Shown piece by piece: positions 27,701-37,418 of a stretch of DNA of 64,000 bases. The stretch is from an uncultured Bacilli bacterium. Its GTDB lineage: Bacteria; Bacillota_I; Bacilli_A; RF39; UBA660. The notes below the pieces were generated by a model that did not search any database, was not told the DNA's origin, and saw nothing but the letters and a program-made list of their open reading frames with translations. A program made the position numbers and the translations under genes. Numbering within the stretch: the stretch's first letter is position 1; each line of letters opens with the position of its first letter. The DNA lies in contig CAKOOR010000005.1 of assembly GCA_934098505.1 (NCBI GenBank), forward strand, positions 52,065 to 116,064. Direction: 5' to 3'.

Positions 27701-30700
27701 AAAAAGTTACGTTAATCTTTGAATCTACACTTAACTCTTTATTTACCCCATCTAAAGTATAATAAATAGTACTTATACGATAACTATCTAAATAATATTT
27801 AGGATGAATAGTTACTCTAATCAAAGAAACACCAGCTATTCCAGAATCTTCATTATATATCTTTAAATCTCCATCATTAAACTCTTCAACATCCTCTATA
27901 GCAATACCAGTAATTTTATATCTAGTAACATCATCATTACTAACTAAAATACTCACATCGGCACTTGTCAAATCTTTTTCTACCGAAATTTTTTGGATTT
28001 TTAAAGGAACATTATCAGTTATATTTAAATAATTATCAACCTGATTAGGCAATAATTTTTTAGTATTAGAATAATATAGTTTTGGCAGTTTATTATTACC
28101 TATATCATCATAAGAAAAATTAGTACCTATATTTACCTTGGTAAGATAAATATCCTTATTATTTAATTCTAGAGTGGTAAGTAATTCCTCACCAGAGGCA
28201 TTATTACTAATAATGCCATTAATACGCTGACTAGCCCAAGCAAAAAAATTATGATTATTTAAGTTTTTATTACCTATCGTACGATGAATTTCATCTTCAG
28301 CTGAAGTATATAACTCTCCAGTAAATAAAGTATTAGATACATTACTCTCACTGTCGTTACCAATGATACCACCGGCATATACTTGACTAGATATTAACTT
28401 AATATTACTTATAACATTTTCTACTCTTCCATAATTAAACCCAACAATACCACCGGTATTAGGATAAGTAGTATTAATCTCTCCAGTTGTATAGGCAGAA
28501 TTAATTACTCCGTAGGAATTATAACCAACTAACCCTCCAACTGCATATAATTGACTAGAATTAGTTAAATCAAAATGAAGATCTTGAACATAACTATTCA
28601 TAATATTGGACTGCTCCATTTGACCAACCATACCACCAACACGCATACCATTAAGATTAGTCCGGTCAATAATATTTAAATTAGTAACACTACTATTTTG
28701 AATATTAGAACTATTTCTTGAGATGCCAGCAATACCACCTGTATAATAACCTAACATCAAAGTTATATTTTTAATATGAACATTGTCTACAATAGCTGAA
28801 TTTTGGAGATATCCAATAAGTCCTGCTTCCCCACTATAATTAGTTTTTTTAATATCCTCAAAATAAAGATTAGAAAGCTGACCCTGAAGTTCTCTAAAAG
28901 CAATACCCTCGCTCGTATTTACAATCATATTTCTTATCGTATGATTATTACCATTAATTTTACCACTCATAGTAGTAGTAATAACAGGATTAGTGTATCC
29001 AGAAAAGTCTAAATCCTTCATTAAGAGAAAATTATCATTAGAATAGTTTTTCATATTTAACCATTCTTCTTCACTATTAACCTGTCTATACATATCAATA
29101 TTTAAAATCACAGTGCCAGATGCAAACTCAGTAGTATAAGTATTACCCACTTTACTAGTAGCAGTAATAGAATTAAGTCCGTAAGAAGAAATATAACGAC
29201 TAGGATTAGTTAATTTAACTTTAATTAAAGAAGTTCCATCTTCATTATCGATTTGTTCTTTTACCCTAGAAGTAAAGTACTGGATACTAACACTATCAAT
29301 TTTTTCAAAAGTTGGATTACGTAATAAGATACTAATATCAGCCTCATTATCTTGTTGATTATCAACTTGAGCTGTAATAACACTCAAAAGATCAGCATCC
29401 GTTACTGCTGGCAATTTAATATAATCTTGCTTTGGCATAACATCATTCATAATTAACTGAGGAAAATAACCATATGTCACAAAATCATCAATATTAAATG
29501 CATTATCTGCATTTAAAGTATTATTCTGAAATTCACTGCTCGTTAAGGCTACTTTACTAATTTTAATAGATTTAGCATTATTATATCTTAAAGGACTTAC
29601 ATAATAGAGATTATTTGTATTTAGTTGATCATAAGAACCAACTGATGCATCGTATGCAGTACTGCGATTAGTATTTTCATTATAAGAATAACTATTGTTA
29701 ATAGTACCTCGGGATACATTACCTACCAAGTTTCCAACTCTAACCTGATTAGGAATATTATCATCAGCATAACCAACAACATCTATTAAAGAGTAAACAT
29801 TTTCAATATAACCACTTTCCGACATATAAGCCCCAATAGCACCGATATACTTAATTTCATCTAAACCAGAATTATGATTACCATTAATTTTTTCTCCATA
29901 AAGATAACCATTTTTTACAGTACCGTAAACATAATTACTAATAAAGCCAAAATATCTAGTGGTATGAATCTCTGCCTTATTATTAACAATAAAGTGATCA
30001 ACTGTCCCACGGTTAACCCGAACTAAAAATGATATCTGCTCTGCAGGAGTTGTAACAGCTTCTTCAATAGTTATCATTATGTTAGAAAATGTAGCACTAC
30101 TCCAATCAGTTAAAGTATCATATCGATTTCTTGCCTCATCATACCAAATATGCATATCCATATTTTTTATAACACTGCCTTTACCCAATTTTGAAAAAAC
30201 CCTAGAAGCAGAATTTTTAACATTAAGAAGTAATTTATGTCCCTGAAAATCAATATTACCATTAAATTCACCATCTATAGTTCTATTAGAATAACGCAAA
30301 TCAATATCATTAGCAATTAAAAAATTACCAGTAGAAGCCATATTGTAAAATTCTTCCTTAGTTCGAATTGTTCTTATTTGATCATCTGTTGTAAAATTAA
30401 GAGAATTAATAGTATAGTATCTATCATTCATAAAGATATTTAAATTCAAAGTATAATTAGTACCTTTTTCAAAATTATAAGCAACCATCATATTATCAAC
30501 ACGATGATCAACAGTTTCATTATCATCCAAATAATAATGATAGTTGCCAACACTAGTACCATCGTTTTTCAATATTTCAATAAAAAAATCGTTATTAGGA
30601 ATTTGAGGAGAACCAGTAAGCTCATAGTTATTGTCAATTACATCTATATAGAAAGTACCCTGATATTGATACTTTTCTTCATAATTAGTGTAAGTATCAT

Positions 30701-33700
30701 CTTTTTGCAAATTATCCTTAAAGTTAACTGAAACACAGCCAACATGACCAGAGATAAACGATGAACCGCCGCCGCCGCCACCATTATAGTTTTTGGTAGC
30801 AACTCCACCATAATAGCCACCGCCGCCGCCACCAGTATCAGTATTAATTCCATTTTCACCAATTCCTAACTTGGAAGAGTTTACAATATTGCCAGTAAAA
30901 TCAGTGGTAATAAATGGCAACTGACCGGCTGCATATCTAGTATGTAAAACTCCATCAATATAAGCTCCTTCAGTAGTTATACCACCACCGCCGCCGCCAG
31001 AACCATCATCACCAAGATAACAATTTTCATAGCAACCGCTGGAGTTATCAGAACCACCACCGCCACCAGCCACAATAATCCGACTATTTAAAGATTCTGT
31101 TTCTAAAACCCCAGACTTTAAACGAACATCAGTAGCACCTCCACCAGAACCAGAACTTGAAGATCCACCAGTACCACCACCGTTGAAACCACCAGCAATA
31201 TAACCAGAGCCATATTGACCACGACCACCAACAACTACATAAAGTATAGTATTTTCATTTAAATTAACGGTTCCTGCTGAATAACCACCACGACCAGCAC
31301 GACTATTAGCATATAAGTACTTATTGTTATAAGCATCTCCTCCTGATGCCCCCCAAACCTCAATTTTATAAGTTCCACTTTTAGGCACATTAAATTCCTG
31401 AACCTTACCCGTATAACTATAATTATATACTTCTTTAGTTAAAGTATTAGTAATACGAGCATAACCATTACCAATATGCCCAGTTTCCTTAACTCCATTA
31501 GGTTCCACAATTTCATCATTACCCGTTAAAATAGTTGTATCACTAAATACATAACCTCTATCATAAATAGACATCTCTTTAGTACGAGCCTCATTATAAT
31601 TTAAATAAGGAATAATTTGCATATCACTAACTTCAATAGTGGTTGTATTATTACGTCCTCCAACTTCATTAACCCCAAAGCCTAGATAACCATTATCCGG
31701 TATCAATTCAATTCGATATTCTTTATCCTCATTTGTTAAATTTAAAGGATACGTAGTATTCGAACCTGCGCCAACTGTTAAATAAGCAGCTTCATTATTA
31801 GACCCCTCAGCATATTTAGCTTTAAATTTAACAATAACAGGAGTATCCTTATACTCAGGAATATAATAAGAATAATTAGCATAACCATTCATTGCCGAAA
31901 AACTTAATTTTCTATTATCAACATCGGTTGTTACTTTATTAAGACTAGACCCACCATCAAAGCGAAAATTATCAGTATAACTTAAATTAAAAATATTTTT
32001 ACTGGTAACAACATTAAGTAAATTTTCTAATCTTATTGTTCCGGATACCCCTAATTTAGTTTTTAAAACACGTGATCCTTCTAAGCGTTTATTAGTCTTG
32101 TAAGTAGCAGTTGTATACTTTTCATTATACCCCTCAGCAATAATATCTATAACATAATTAGTATCGGTATTCAACTTATTTAAAGTAATACGTTCCTCTG
32201 TACTATTTATCTTTAATTCACGTAATAAAACATAATTGCCTTGTTCATCATGAATTTGAACTAAAACCCGATTAGACTGAATAGCACTATCTTGATCAAC
32301 TATTTTAATATCAAAATCAATTATCGACTCATTAGTAAACTGATTAGTAATAAGGGCATAAGCTGGAGTTCTTGCTGTCTTAAAATTAGTAATATTAGCA
32401 CTAGCAGGAATTTCATATTCCTTATTTAACTGCTTTTCAATAGTAGAAAATTCTAAAGTATAATCAGTACAAGAATCTAACCCCGTAATGCTTAAATTAT
32501 AAGTACCCAATTCTTTTAAAGTTTGAATATCATTGCCATCAATAACAATTGTATCAATAAGATTATCATCTTTTCTAACTTTAACGATAATTCGATCTAA
32601 AAGAGCTATTAACTTCTCATCTGTACTTTCCTTGTTAATTTTTAAACTATAAGTAGCACTATCTCTAGTTAAATCATCATCTTGCTCCTGCTTTAAAATA
32701 AACTTTGTATATCCTAAAGCACTTATAGGTTTAGTTGTTACTTGAGCAGTTACTAAAATTTTATTACTAATAGTGCCATTGCCATCCTCCAAATCATAAC
32801 TTGCTATAACGTAAACCTTATATACCTCATTGGAATCTAAATTACTAACCATTATCTCAACACTACTTTTATTAAAATTAATCTTATCTTCTGTAATTAA
32901 GTTATTATTCAAATCATAAATCTCATAATGATAATTATCTAAAACAACATTATCTTTATTATTTAAATTAATATTAGCCTTAAAGTAAGTTAAATCATTA
33001 TCAATATGATTAATATATGCCACTGGTTCTTCCTTACTGGTTTTAGCCTTAAAGGTTCCATTACTAACAGTTAATTCATTACCACTTACATCATACGCTT
33101 TTAAAACCCCATCATAAAGAGAATCTGATTCTAAAATCTCTGGAGTATTATAAGTAACTTGATTTTTACTTTTTAACTTATTAATTATATCAGTACTTAG
33201 ATTAAATTCTTGATCATTTAAACTAACAGTTATAGTTTTTAAACCATTTAATACCTCATCAGAAGCATCATTATTTATTTCCAAATCATCTAAAACAATC
33301 TTTTTAGAAAACACATGATTAATTTTATACTTAAAGTCTAAAGAATTTAAATTATCTAAATTCATAGTCTTAAAATTACCAGTATAAAAAGTTCTTTTGA
33401 CCGTTTCATTATTCTGATTTTTAAAAATAAAATATCCTTCTACCTCAAAAGTTTCATTAGGAAGCAAACCAATTATCTTAGCTAAACCATTACCATAAAA
33501 ACTTTTTCTTAAATAAGTCTTACCATTATACTTAACAACAAATGTCGGACTAGTCATAATTCTGCTAGCCGGATCATTAATTGTTAAATTACCACTGGCA
33601 CTATAAACATTACCCGTAAAACCATCAAAATAAACCTCCGGACGAATATAATTTTCTACCGTACCATTATTATCATAATCCGGTTCTTCATTAATAGTAA

Positions 33701-34496
33701 TATCCGTATCTTTTATAATTAAATCGAACGCTGGATCACTAAAAATATTATCATTATCATCTTTTAAAGAATCATCATAATTAGGCTTATCTGGTTCTGG
33801 AACATAATTATCTTTTGATGAAGCCTTACTATATAATCCTAAATTAGTAAGTAAAGCTTCATAACTAATAGTATTATCTAAAATACCAACTTTAGTTTCT
33901 AAAGTTATATAATTAATCTTCTTCAAAATCAAACTATCTTTAACTTTATAATAGTAATTAAGATAATCCTGATTAAAATAAATGATACTATAAGAAGGAA
34001 TAACTATAATCTCATTTACCAACTTTAAAGTTATATCAACATTGTTTAAATATAAGTTTTGCTTTAACTTAGTAAAAAGATAAATATCATTATCTATTCT
34101 TTCATTAACACTAGTGTTATAGATATTTTTATCAGCAGTAATAACATTATTAAGAGTTCCTGTATCATAATACCTATCATTTATATAGTTACTTTCCATA
34201 TAATTCAAAACTCGAGAATTATCACTACTATATATTGGAACATCTAAATATACTTTAGTTTTCTTTTTATCCCCAATATAATAATCATTTTTATTTTTAT
34301 ATAAAGTATCAGACGAATTAACACTTTCTAAAACTATACTTTCATTTTTGCTAGCTTTTAAATTAGTAGCTATATCTTCTATTGAAACGCTAGATACATA
34401 ACCATCAATAGAAATATCGGTTTTTCTAATTTGAAAAAAAGCCAAATATATAAAAATAAAAACTAATAAACATAAGATAGTAATACTTTTCTTCAT
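24708..34496 (-). CDS. Giant doubly membrane-anchored surface protein of the F-like ATPase cluster
   Basis: 3262 aa. N-terminal membrane helix about 5-22, and a second one near the C-terminus (about 3222-3242, YIFIIVIIVISISLSFLGI) followed by basic residues, so both ends are in the membrane and some 3,200 residues are outside. Order of regions: juxtamembrane module to about 230; Asp/Pro linker; Fn3/Ig-like beta domains about 280-830; glycine-rich ALK/LTK-type domain about 1030-1280 (GGGGGS, GSGGGATDVRL); long region about 1365-2715 with degenerate GLUG-type repeats (GGLVGYNSYG, GGIVGFNYG) likely forming a beta-solenoid; C-terminal beta-rich domain. Last gene of the ATPase cluster, 81 nt after the preceding gene. 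Function unknown; context suggests the extracellular effector of the ATPase. Confidence 0.8.
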   Translation of the reverse strand: MKKSITILCLLVFIFIYLAFFQIRKTDISIDGYVSSVSIEDIATNLKASKNESIVLESVNSSDTLYKNKNDYYIGDKKKTKVYLDVPIYSSDNSRVLNYMESNYINDRYYDTGTLNNVITADKNIYNTSVNERIDNDIYLFTKLKQNLYLNNVDITLKLVNEIIVIPSYSIIYFNQDYLNYYYKVKDSLILKKINYITLETKVGILDNTISYEALLTNLGLYSKASSKDNYVPEPDKPNYDDSLKDDNDNIFSDPAFDLIIKDTDITINEEPDYDNNGTVENYIRPEVYFDGFTGNVYSASGNLTINDPASRIMTSPTFVVKYNGKTYLRKSFYGNGLAKIIGLLPNETFEVEGYFIFKNQNNETVKRTFYTGNFKTMNLDNLNSLDFKYKINHVFSKKIVLDDLEINNDASDEVLNGLKTITVSLNDQEFNLSTDIINKLKSKNQVTYNTPEILESDSLYDGVLKAYDVSGNELTVSNGTFKAKTSKEEPVAYINHIDNDLTYFKANINLNNKDNVVLDNYHYEIYDLNNNLITEDKINFNKSSVEIMVSNLDSNEVYKVYVIASYDLEDGNGTISNKILVTAQVTTKPISALGYTKFILKQEQDDDLTRDSATYSLKINKESTDEKLIALLDRIIVKVRKDDNLIDTIVIDGNDIQTLKELGTYNLSITGLDSCTDYTLEFSTIEKQLNKEYEIPASANITNFKTARTPAYALITNQFTNESIIDFDIKIVDQDSAIQSNRVLVQIHDEQGNYVLLRELKINSTEERITLNKLNTDTNYVIDIIAEGYNEKYTTATYKTNKRLEGSRVLKTKLGVSGTIRLENLLNVVTSKNIFNLSYTDNFRFDGGSSLNKVTTDVDNRKLSFSAMNGYANYSYYIPEYKDTPVIVKFKAKYAEGSNNEAAYLTVGAGSNTTYPLNLTNEDKEYRIELIPDNGYLGFGVNEVGGRNNTTTIEVSDMQIIPYLNYNEARTKEMSIYDRGYVFSDTTILTGNDEIVEPNGVKETGHIGNGYARITNTLTKEVYNYSYTGKVQEFNVPKSGTYKIEVWGASGGDAYNNKYLYANSRAGRGGYSAGTVNLNENTILYVVVGGRGQYGSGYIAGGFNGGGTGGSSSSGSGGGATDVRLKSGVLETESLNSRIIVAGGGGGSDNSSGCYENCYLGDDGSGGGGGGITTEGAYIDGVLHTRYAAGQLPFITTDFTGNIVNSSKLGIGENGINTDTGGGGGGYYGGVATKNYNGGGGGGSSFISGHVGCVSVNFKDNLQKDDTYTNYEEKYQYQGTFYIDVIDNNYELTGSPQIPNNDFFIEILKNDGTSVGNYHYYLDDNETVDHRVDNMMVAYNFEKGTNYTLNLNIFMNDRYYTINSLNFTTDDQIRTIRTKEEFYNMASTGNFLIANDIDLRYSNRTIDGEFNGNIDFQGHKLLLNVKNSASRVFSKLGKGSVIKNMDMHIWYDEARNRYDTLTDWSSATFSNIMITIEEAVTTPAEQISFLVRVNRGTVDHFIVNNKAEIHTTRYFGFISNYVYGTVKNGYLYGEKINGNHNSGLDEIKYIGAIGAYMSESGYIENVYSLIDVVGYADDNIPNQVRVGNLVGNVSRGTINNSYSYNENTNRSTAYDASVGSYDQLNTNNLYYVSPLRYNNAKSIKISKVALTSSEFQNNTLNADNAFNIDDFVTYGYFPQLIMNDVMPKQDYIKLPAVTDADLLSVITAQVDNQQDNEADISILLRNPTFEKIDSVSIQYFTSRVKEQIDNEDGTSLIKVKLTNPSRYISSYGLNSITATSKVGNTYTTEFASGTVILNIDMYRQVNSEEEWLNMKNYSNDNFLLMKDLDFSGYTNPVITTTMSGKINGNNHTIRNMIVNTSEGIAFRELQGQLSNLYFEDIKKTNYSGEAGLIGYLQNSAIVDNVHIKNITLMLGYYTGGIAGISRNSSNIQNSSVTNLNIIDRTNLNGMRVGGMVGQMEQSNIMNSYVQDLHFDLTNSSQLYAVGGLVGYNSYGVINSAYTTGEINTTYPNTGGIVGFNYGRVENVISNIKLISSQVYAGGIIGNDSESNVSNTLFTGELYTSAEDEIHRTIGNKNLNNHNFFAWASQRINGIISNNASGEELLTTLELNNKDIYLTKVNIGTNFSYDDIGNNKLPKLYYSNTKKLLPNQVDNYLNITDNVPLKIQKISVEKDLTSADVSILVSNDDVTRYKITGIAIEDVEEFNDGDLKIYNEDSGIAGVSLIRVTIHPKYYLDSYRISTIYYTLDGVNKELSVDSKINVTFFRTISSVEDFQQINSNYSENYALNANLDFSNIGSSIIRSGIMVNRLEGNGNTISNYTIDTDVGTTYIFKEVRTYMKNVNFTNITMNYTGQWGTSNLGIVGTAYGEVGNINITNMTLNGNKKVGRIGFITDSYVRDYRNINFDTVHISGTDRLGALYAEGDTYNLTGIDIKNTYIDGTSDFVGGLIGYKHGNSSQRHFYITADNVHVTTTGGNYSGIVYGHGAAINVNVTNSSISGNNMVGGISGQQDTDDVYNNNLTNITVTGKATQIGGIYGNHHTVHDSYVKDSTISGGTNQVGGISGYGGWTIYNCSVINTTISSPNASNVGGIEGLDWDGNRHNNYVYKTTITGNTYVGGVIGNKNGTPFSSYYNNFVNANITALSTGAGGIMGYYQNDLEEENIRKVSLYNNIVASSTITADDASGGLIGRMYKATDASLNLFHHNIIAANVNTTGSNKTSGIIVGSGDLLVKGIKNIFVYNNSKINNLTAPQTVVGLNETISYITLDNLKNNSLVKSYLNSSSVYNYSSVDKGYYPYNGGPLASNYQVLLPNGSITKFASRMLARRFVSLPNVTIYPSGINTLNFDFDSIGANITINGHTYDIDNNTLSIYYDYNEDIMYTINNGQYKKEYIIKKETLRNTINTLNDYYYYLNNGNIVSNNGILSGNYIHLYKNEALNNDGNILDINTGDVKEIKIKNFEKLSKPLELVGYEYRGSKINTYGTYSTIDNKKMSNQIFIKGINMGMISSNLNSLKNKVIIDTYNNKKVLVTLVDGKLISLMNDIKLPNDFINQNIIDMTSNINDDSSIILVKYSDNTYYAFDYKTGKKLEIVSINNEENKTNVSISDFIKNYLSNNSKNKKMVSLEKSYEATNEFITNLDINKVINYTGYDTNMVNDSSSTNNINDNYAVSYNPLKKEYEIYNIPYITNNSVSQENASTSVNDVINKTNTYQNSFINEYMGKDQDSISGKYIFIIVIIVISISLSFLGITLKSIYYNKRNFS

Positions 34497-34577
34497 ACTT
34501 TTCCTTCTTCTTTTTAAGTAATCCCGAGAGCAAGTTATCTACTTAAAAAAACTTATATTTCTCTCTATAAATTGTAT

Positions 34578-35309
34578 TTAAAATAAATTATTTAAAATTT
34601 CTAAATTTTTCACTAGTAATTTATAATCATTACCGGAGGCAATACCATCAATTTTTAAATTAATAGTATAATTATTAGTTTTAGCCAAACAATCTTCTTT
34701 AACCAATACCATATCAGCTTCCAGTCCATAATTATAATAGCTAACATAACCAGTTAAATTATTATAAACGACAAACGATAGGGGTTGCAGAGCTATTTCT
34801 TTATTATCAAGCACTAAAGTTGTTGGTTCTATAAAGAAATATAAGTCATTTCCATCATACAAAAAGACATTTTCTAAATCATAATTATTATTTTTATATT
34901 TTAAAGTTTTATATAAACTACTTTGAGCATCTAAAACCGTTAAAGCCGGTACCCTTTTTTGAGTATAATTATTTAAAGGAAATATTAAAGACATATTACT
35001 TGGGAAAATAGCCATATCAAGTCCATTATAATAAAGAGGCAAATTATCTATATGTTCCTTTTTATCACTAATTTCCATATTAGTAATATTATTATCACTT
35101 TCCAAAGTAAGCGAAGTATCATAAGTAACTTTAACATTATCTAAATATTGATACATACTTTGATTTTCAATTCTAACCGTATTAAGATTATTTTTACCTT
35201 TAGTCCCAATAATAATTAAAATGACGGTTAATATAACAATTATTAAGCCAAGGACAATTAATCTTTTATCTTTTAACAACTTTTGTAATATCTTTTTCCA
35301 ATTTTTCAT
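34578..35309 (-). CDS. Small membrane-anchored extracellular protein of the F-like ATPase cluster
   Basis: 243 aa: N-terminal basic tip, membrane helix about 17-35, then an extracellular beta-rich domain. The segment DLYFFIEPTTLVLDNK and the following VVYNNLTGYVSYY recall juxtamembrane segments of the 1790-, 497- and 3262-aa proteins in the same cluster. Start ATG 35309 has GAGGAG 7 nt upstream although it overlaps the preceding gene by 44 nt, so it is translationally coupled. Single extracellular domain without Fn3 repeats: this is the minimal version of the shared module. Function unknown. Confidence 0.7.
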   Translation of the reverse strand: MKNWKKILQKLLKDKRLIVLGLIIVILTVILIIIGTKGKNNLNTVRIENQSMYQYLDNVKVTYDTSLTLESDNNITNMEISDKKEHIDNLPLYYNGLDMAIFPSNMSLIFPLNNYTQKRVPALTVLDAQSSLYKTLKYKNNNYDLENVFLYDGNDLYFFIEPTTLVLDNKEIALQPLSFVVYNNLTGYVSYYNYGLEADMVLVKEDCLAKTNNYTINLKIDGIASGNDYKLLVKNLEILNNLF

Positions 35310-35826
35310 CTTTTTTCTCCTCTAAATATTTTAAATGTACAAAATATATTAATATAACTAAAATAATTAAAAATATATCTGTTAAACCACAAATAACTTT
35401 TATATACCAAGCATTATTTACAACCTTCGTATATAAAACAAAACCATATTTTAAATAATTAAGATAAAATATTATCAATACTTCCAAAACATCAATAACT
35501 ATTCTTAATACTCTCCCGTTAATTATATCATAAATAACAATCGGTATTAAAAGATAATAGAAGTTCCAATTATAAATATAATTACTATAATCACTATTAA
35601 ATAATATAAACCAAATAGTAAAAATAACAAATAAATATAATAAACTACATGATATATTATTTAAAATACTATTATTACTTAAAAAACCCATAAGAAGTAC
35701 TTTTAATTTACTGTTTTTATTAGAATTAATTAATATTTTTAAAGCAATACTTATTAATATAGTAATAATCCCAAAAAATATTAAAAAATAAACAATTTTA
35801 TTAGCAAAATAAATTAAAGAATCCAT
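35266..35826 (-). CDS. Five-helix membrane protein of the F-like ATPase cluster
   Basis: 186 aa with about five predicted membrane helices and a charged C-terminal tail (EEKKDEKLEKD). It is the only polytopic protein other than the c-like subunit in the cluster, and follows the epsilon-like gene by 2 nt. It lacks a recognisable F-type a-subunit signature; one Arg-containing stretch is INGRVLRIVIDVLE. It may substitute for subunit a as the membrane platform around the c-like ring. No family recognised. Confidence 0.65.
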   Translation of the reverse strand: MDSLIYFANKIVYFLIFFGIITILISIALKILINSNKNSKLKVLLMGFLSNNSILNNISCSLLYLFVIFTIWFILFNSDYSNYIYNWNFYYLLIPIVIYDIINGRVLRIVIDVLEVLIIFYLNYLKYGFVLYTKVVNNAWYIKVICGLTDIFLIILVILIYFVHLKYLEEKKDEKLEKDITKVVKR

Positions 35827-35828
35827 AT

Positions 35829-36062
35829 CTACCTTAACATTAATTTAAAAGTATTATCTAAATTAAGATAATACCCATTTATATTATCTAAAACAATTTT
35901 ATCACTTTTTAAAGTTACTTCGATATTTCCTCTAATTTCTCCTATTAAAGGAGCATGGTTTTCCATAATAAGTAAATTATATTTCTGACTTTTTATCTTA
36001 ATTGCTATACAATCATCGTAAGTTTTAACCCCATCTTGTAAAGACATTATTTTGGCTCTCAT
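35829..36062 (-). CDS. Epsilon-like ATPase subunit, N-terminal domain only
   Basis: 77 aa matching the beta-sandwich domain of F1 epsilon: NLLIMENHAPLIGEIRGNIE aligns with the canonical GILPNHAPLI.L..G motif. The C-terminal helical hairpin that inhibits ATP hydrolysis in many F1 enzymes is absent. Overlaps the beta-gene stop by 4 nt and ends 2 nt before the five-helix membrane protein. In F1 the epsilon subunit joins gamma to the c ring, so its retention implies a rotating shaft attached to the c-like ring. Confidence 0.8.
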   Translation of the reverse strand: MRAKIMSLQDGVKTYDDCIAIKIKSQKYNLLIMENHAPLIGEIRGNIEVTLKSDKIVLDNINGYYLNLDNTFKLMLR

Positions 36063-37417
36063 AATATACTCCTGACATTACCAATATATAAAAATTTATT
36101 TTCATCGATATCATCATATGTTCCCTTTAAAATGTTATCAACATCATCTAAAATATCATTTATATCTACCATTTTGCCAGGTATATTGGTATAATTTTCC
36201 GCCACAAACATTGGTTGTGTAAAATAATTACGTAATTTTCGTGAACGATAAAAAATATTTTTATCATCTTCACTTAACTCATCAATACCTAAAACAGCAA
36301 TTATTTCTTCCAGTTCATCATATCTAGCAAAATAAGCTAAAACCTTGCTTACTAAAGAATAATGACGCTCTCCAATTATATCAGCATCAATTAGACTACT
36401 AGATGACTTACTAACATCAACAGCAGGATAAAGTCCAGACTCAGCGACTTTACGATTTAAAACAATTTGTCCATCCATATGACTTAAAATCGTTTGAACA
36501 GCTTCATCAGTAATATCATCGGCAGGAATATAAATAGCCTGAAAAGAAGTAATTGACCCTTTTTCACACGAATTAATTCGTTCTTCAATCATTGATGTAT
36601 CGCTTATCATAGTCGTTGGATAGCCATTTTCTACTGGAATTCTTTTTAATTCTGTATTAATTTCGGACTTAGCTTGAATAAAACGATATATATTATCAAT
36701 AAACACTAGAACATCTTGCTTCTTCTCATCACGCAAATACTCAGCAACAGTAAGACCAGTATAAACAGATTTACTACGTGATACAGGATTATCTCCCATT
36801 TGACCAAAAACGATACTCATTTTATCCAAAAGATTAGACTCTTTCATTTCATCAATTAACTCTTTACCTTCACGGCTTCGTTCACCAACTCCAATGAATA
36901 CGGCATTAGAATTTAATCTTTTATAAATATTATTAATTAATTCTTTGACTAAAACCGTCTTGCCAACACCAGCTCCGCCCAATAGTCCCATTTTAAAACC
37001 TTTAGCAATAGGAGTAAAAAAATCAATAACTTTAATTCCTGTCCACATAATCTCTTGGTTAATAGAAATACTTTTTAGATCCAAAGTTTTTGTATATACG
37101 CTTCGTTTTTTTATAGAATCATATTCACTTCCATTTAAAATATCACCATAAGAACTAAAAGTATGATTTAAGACATTATCAGAATATTCCATTTCTAAAC
37201 CATTACTATAAAAATAAACTAATAAACCTTTACTAATACCAATAACTGAAGAAAAAGGAATGCAAGTTAAGATTTTACTGTCTATTTCTACAACTTCAAT
37301 TAAAAGTTTTTTACCGTTATTATCTATATATAAAATATCATTCAATTTAATATTATTTTTTTCTCTAACAAAAACCTTAATATTAATATTTGATACTGCT
37401 ATTACCTCTCCAACCAC
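36059..37417 (-). CDS. F1-type ATPase beta subunit homologue
   Basis: 452 aa. P-loop GGAGVGKT at 147-154 is the canonical beta form. The catalytic glutamate of GVGERSREG is Glu179, and Walker B Asp is in VFIDNIYRF (about 241). The segment between the P-loop and Walker B has FGQMGDNPVSR in place of YGQMNEPPGAR. IDELSEDDK matches the DELSEED torque region. Clearly the catalytic ring subunit, and apparently hydrolysis-competent. Overlap or near-contact with gamma upstream and epsilon downstream reproduces the alpha-gamma-beta-epsilon order of atp operons. Divergence and context indicate it is not the housekeeping ATP synthase beta subunit. Confidence 0.92.
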   Translation of the reverse strand: MVGEVIAVSNINIKVFVREKNNIKLNDILYIDNNGKKLLIEVVEIDSKILTCIPFSSVIGISKGLLVYFYSNGLEMEYSDNVLNHTFSSYGDILNGSEYDSIKKRSVYTKTLDLKSISINQEIMWTGIKVIDFFTPIAKGFKMGLLGGAGVGKTVLVKELINNIYKRLNSNAVFIGVGERSREGKELIDEMKESNLLDKMSIVFGQMGDNPVSRSKSVYTGLTVAEYLRDEKKQDVLVFIDNIYRFIQAKSEINTELKRIPVENGYPTTMISDTSMIEERINSCEKGSITSFQAIYIPADDITDEAVQTILSHMDGQIVLNRKVAESGLYPAVDVSKSSSSLIDADIIGERHYSLVSKVLAYFARYDELEEIIAVLGIDELSEDDKNIFYRSRKLRNYFTQPMFVAENYTNIPGKMVDINDILDDVDNILKGTYDDIDENKFLYIGNVRSIL

Positions 37418-37418
37418 A

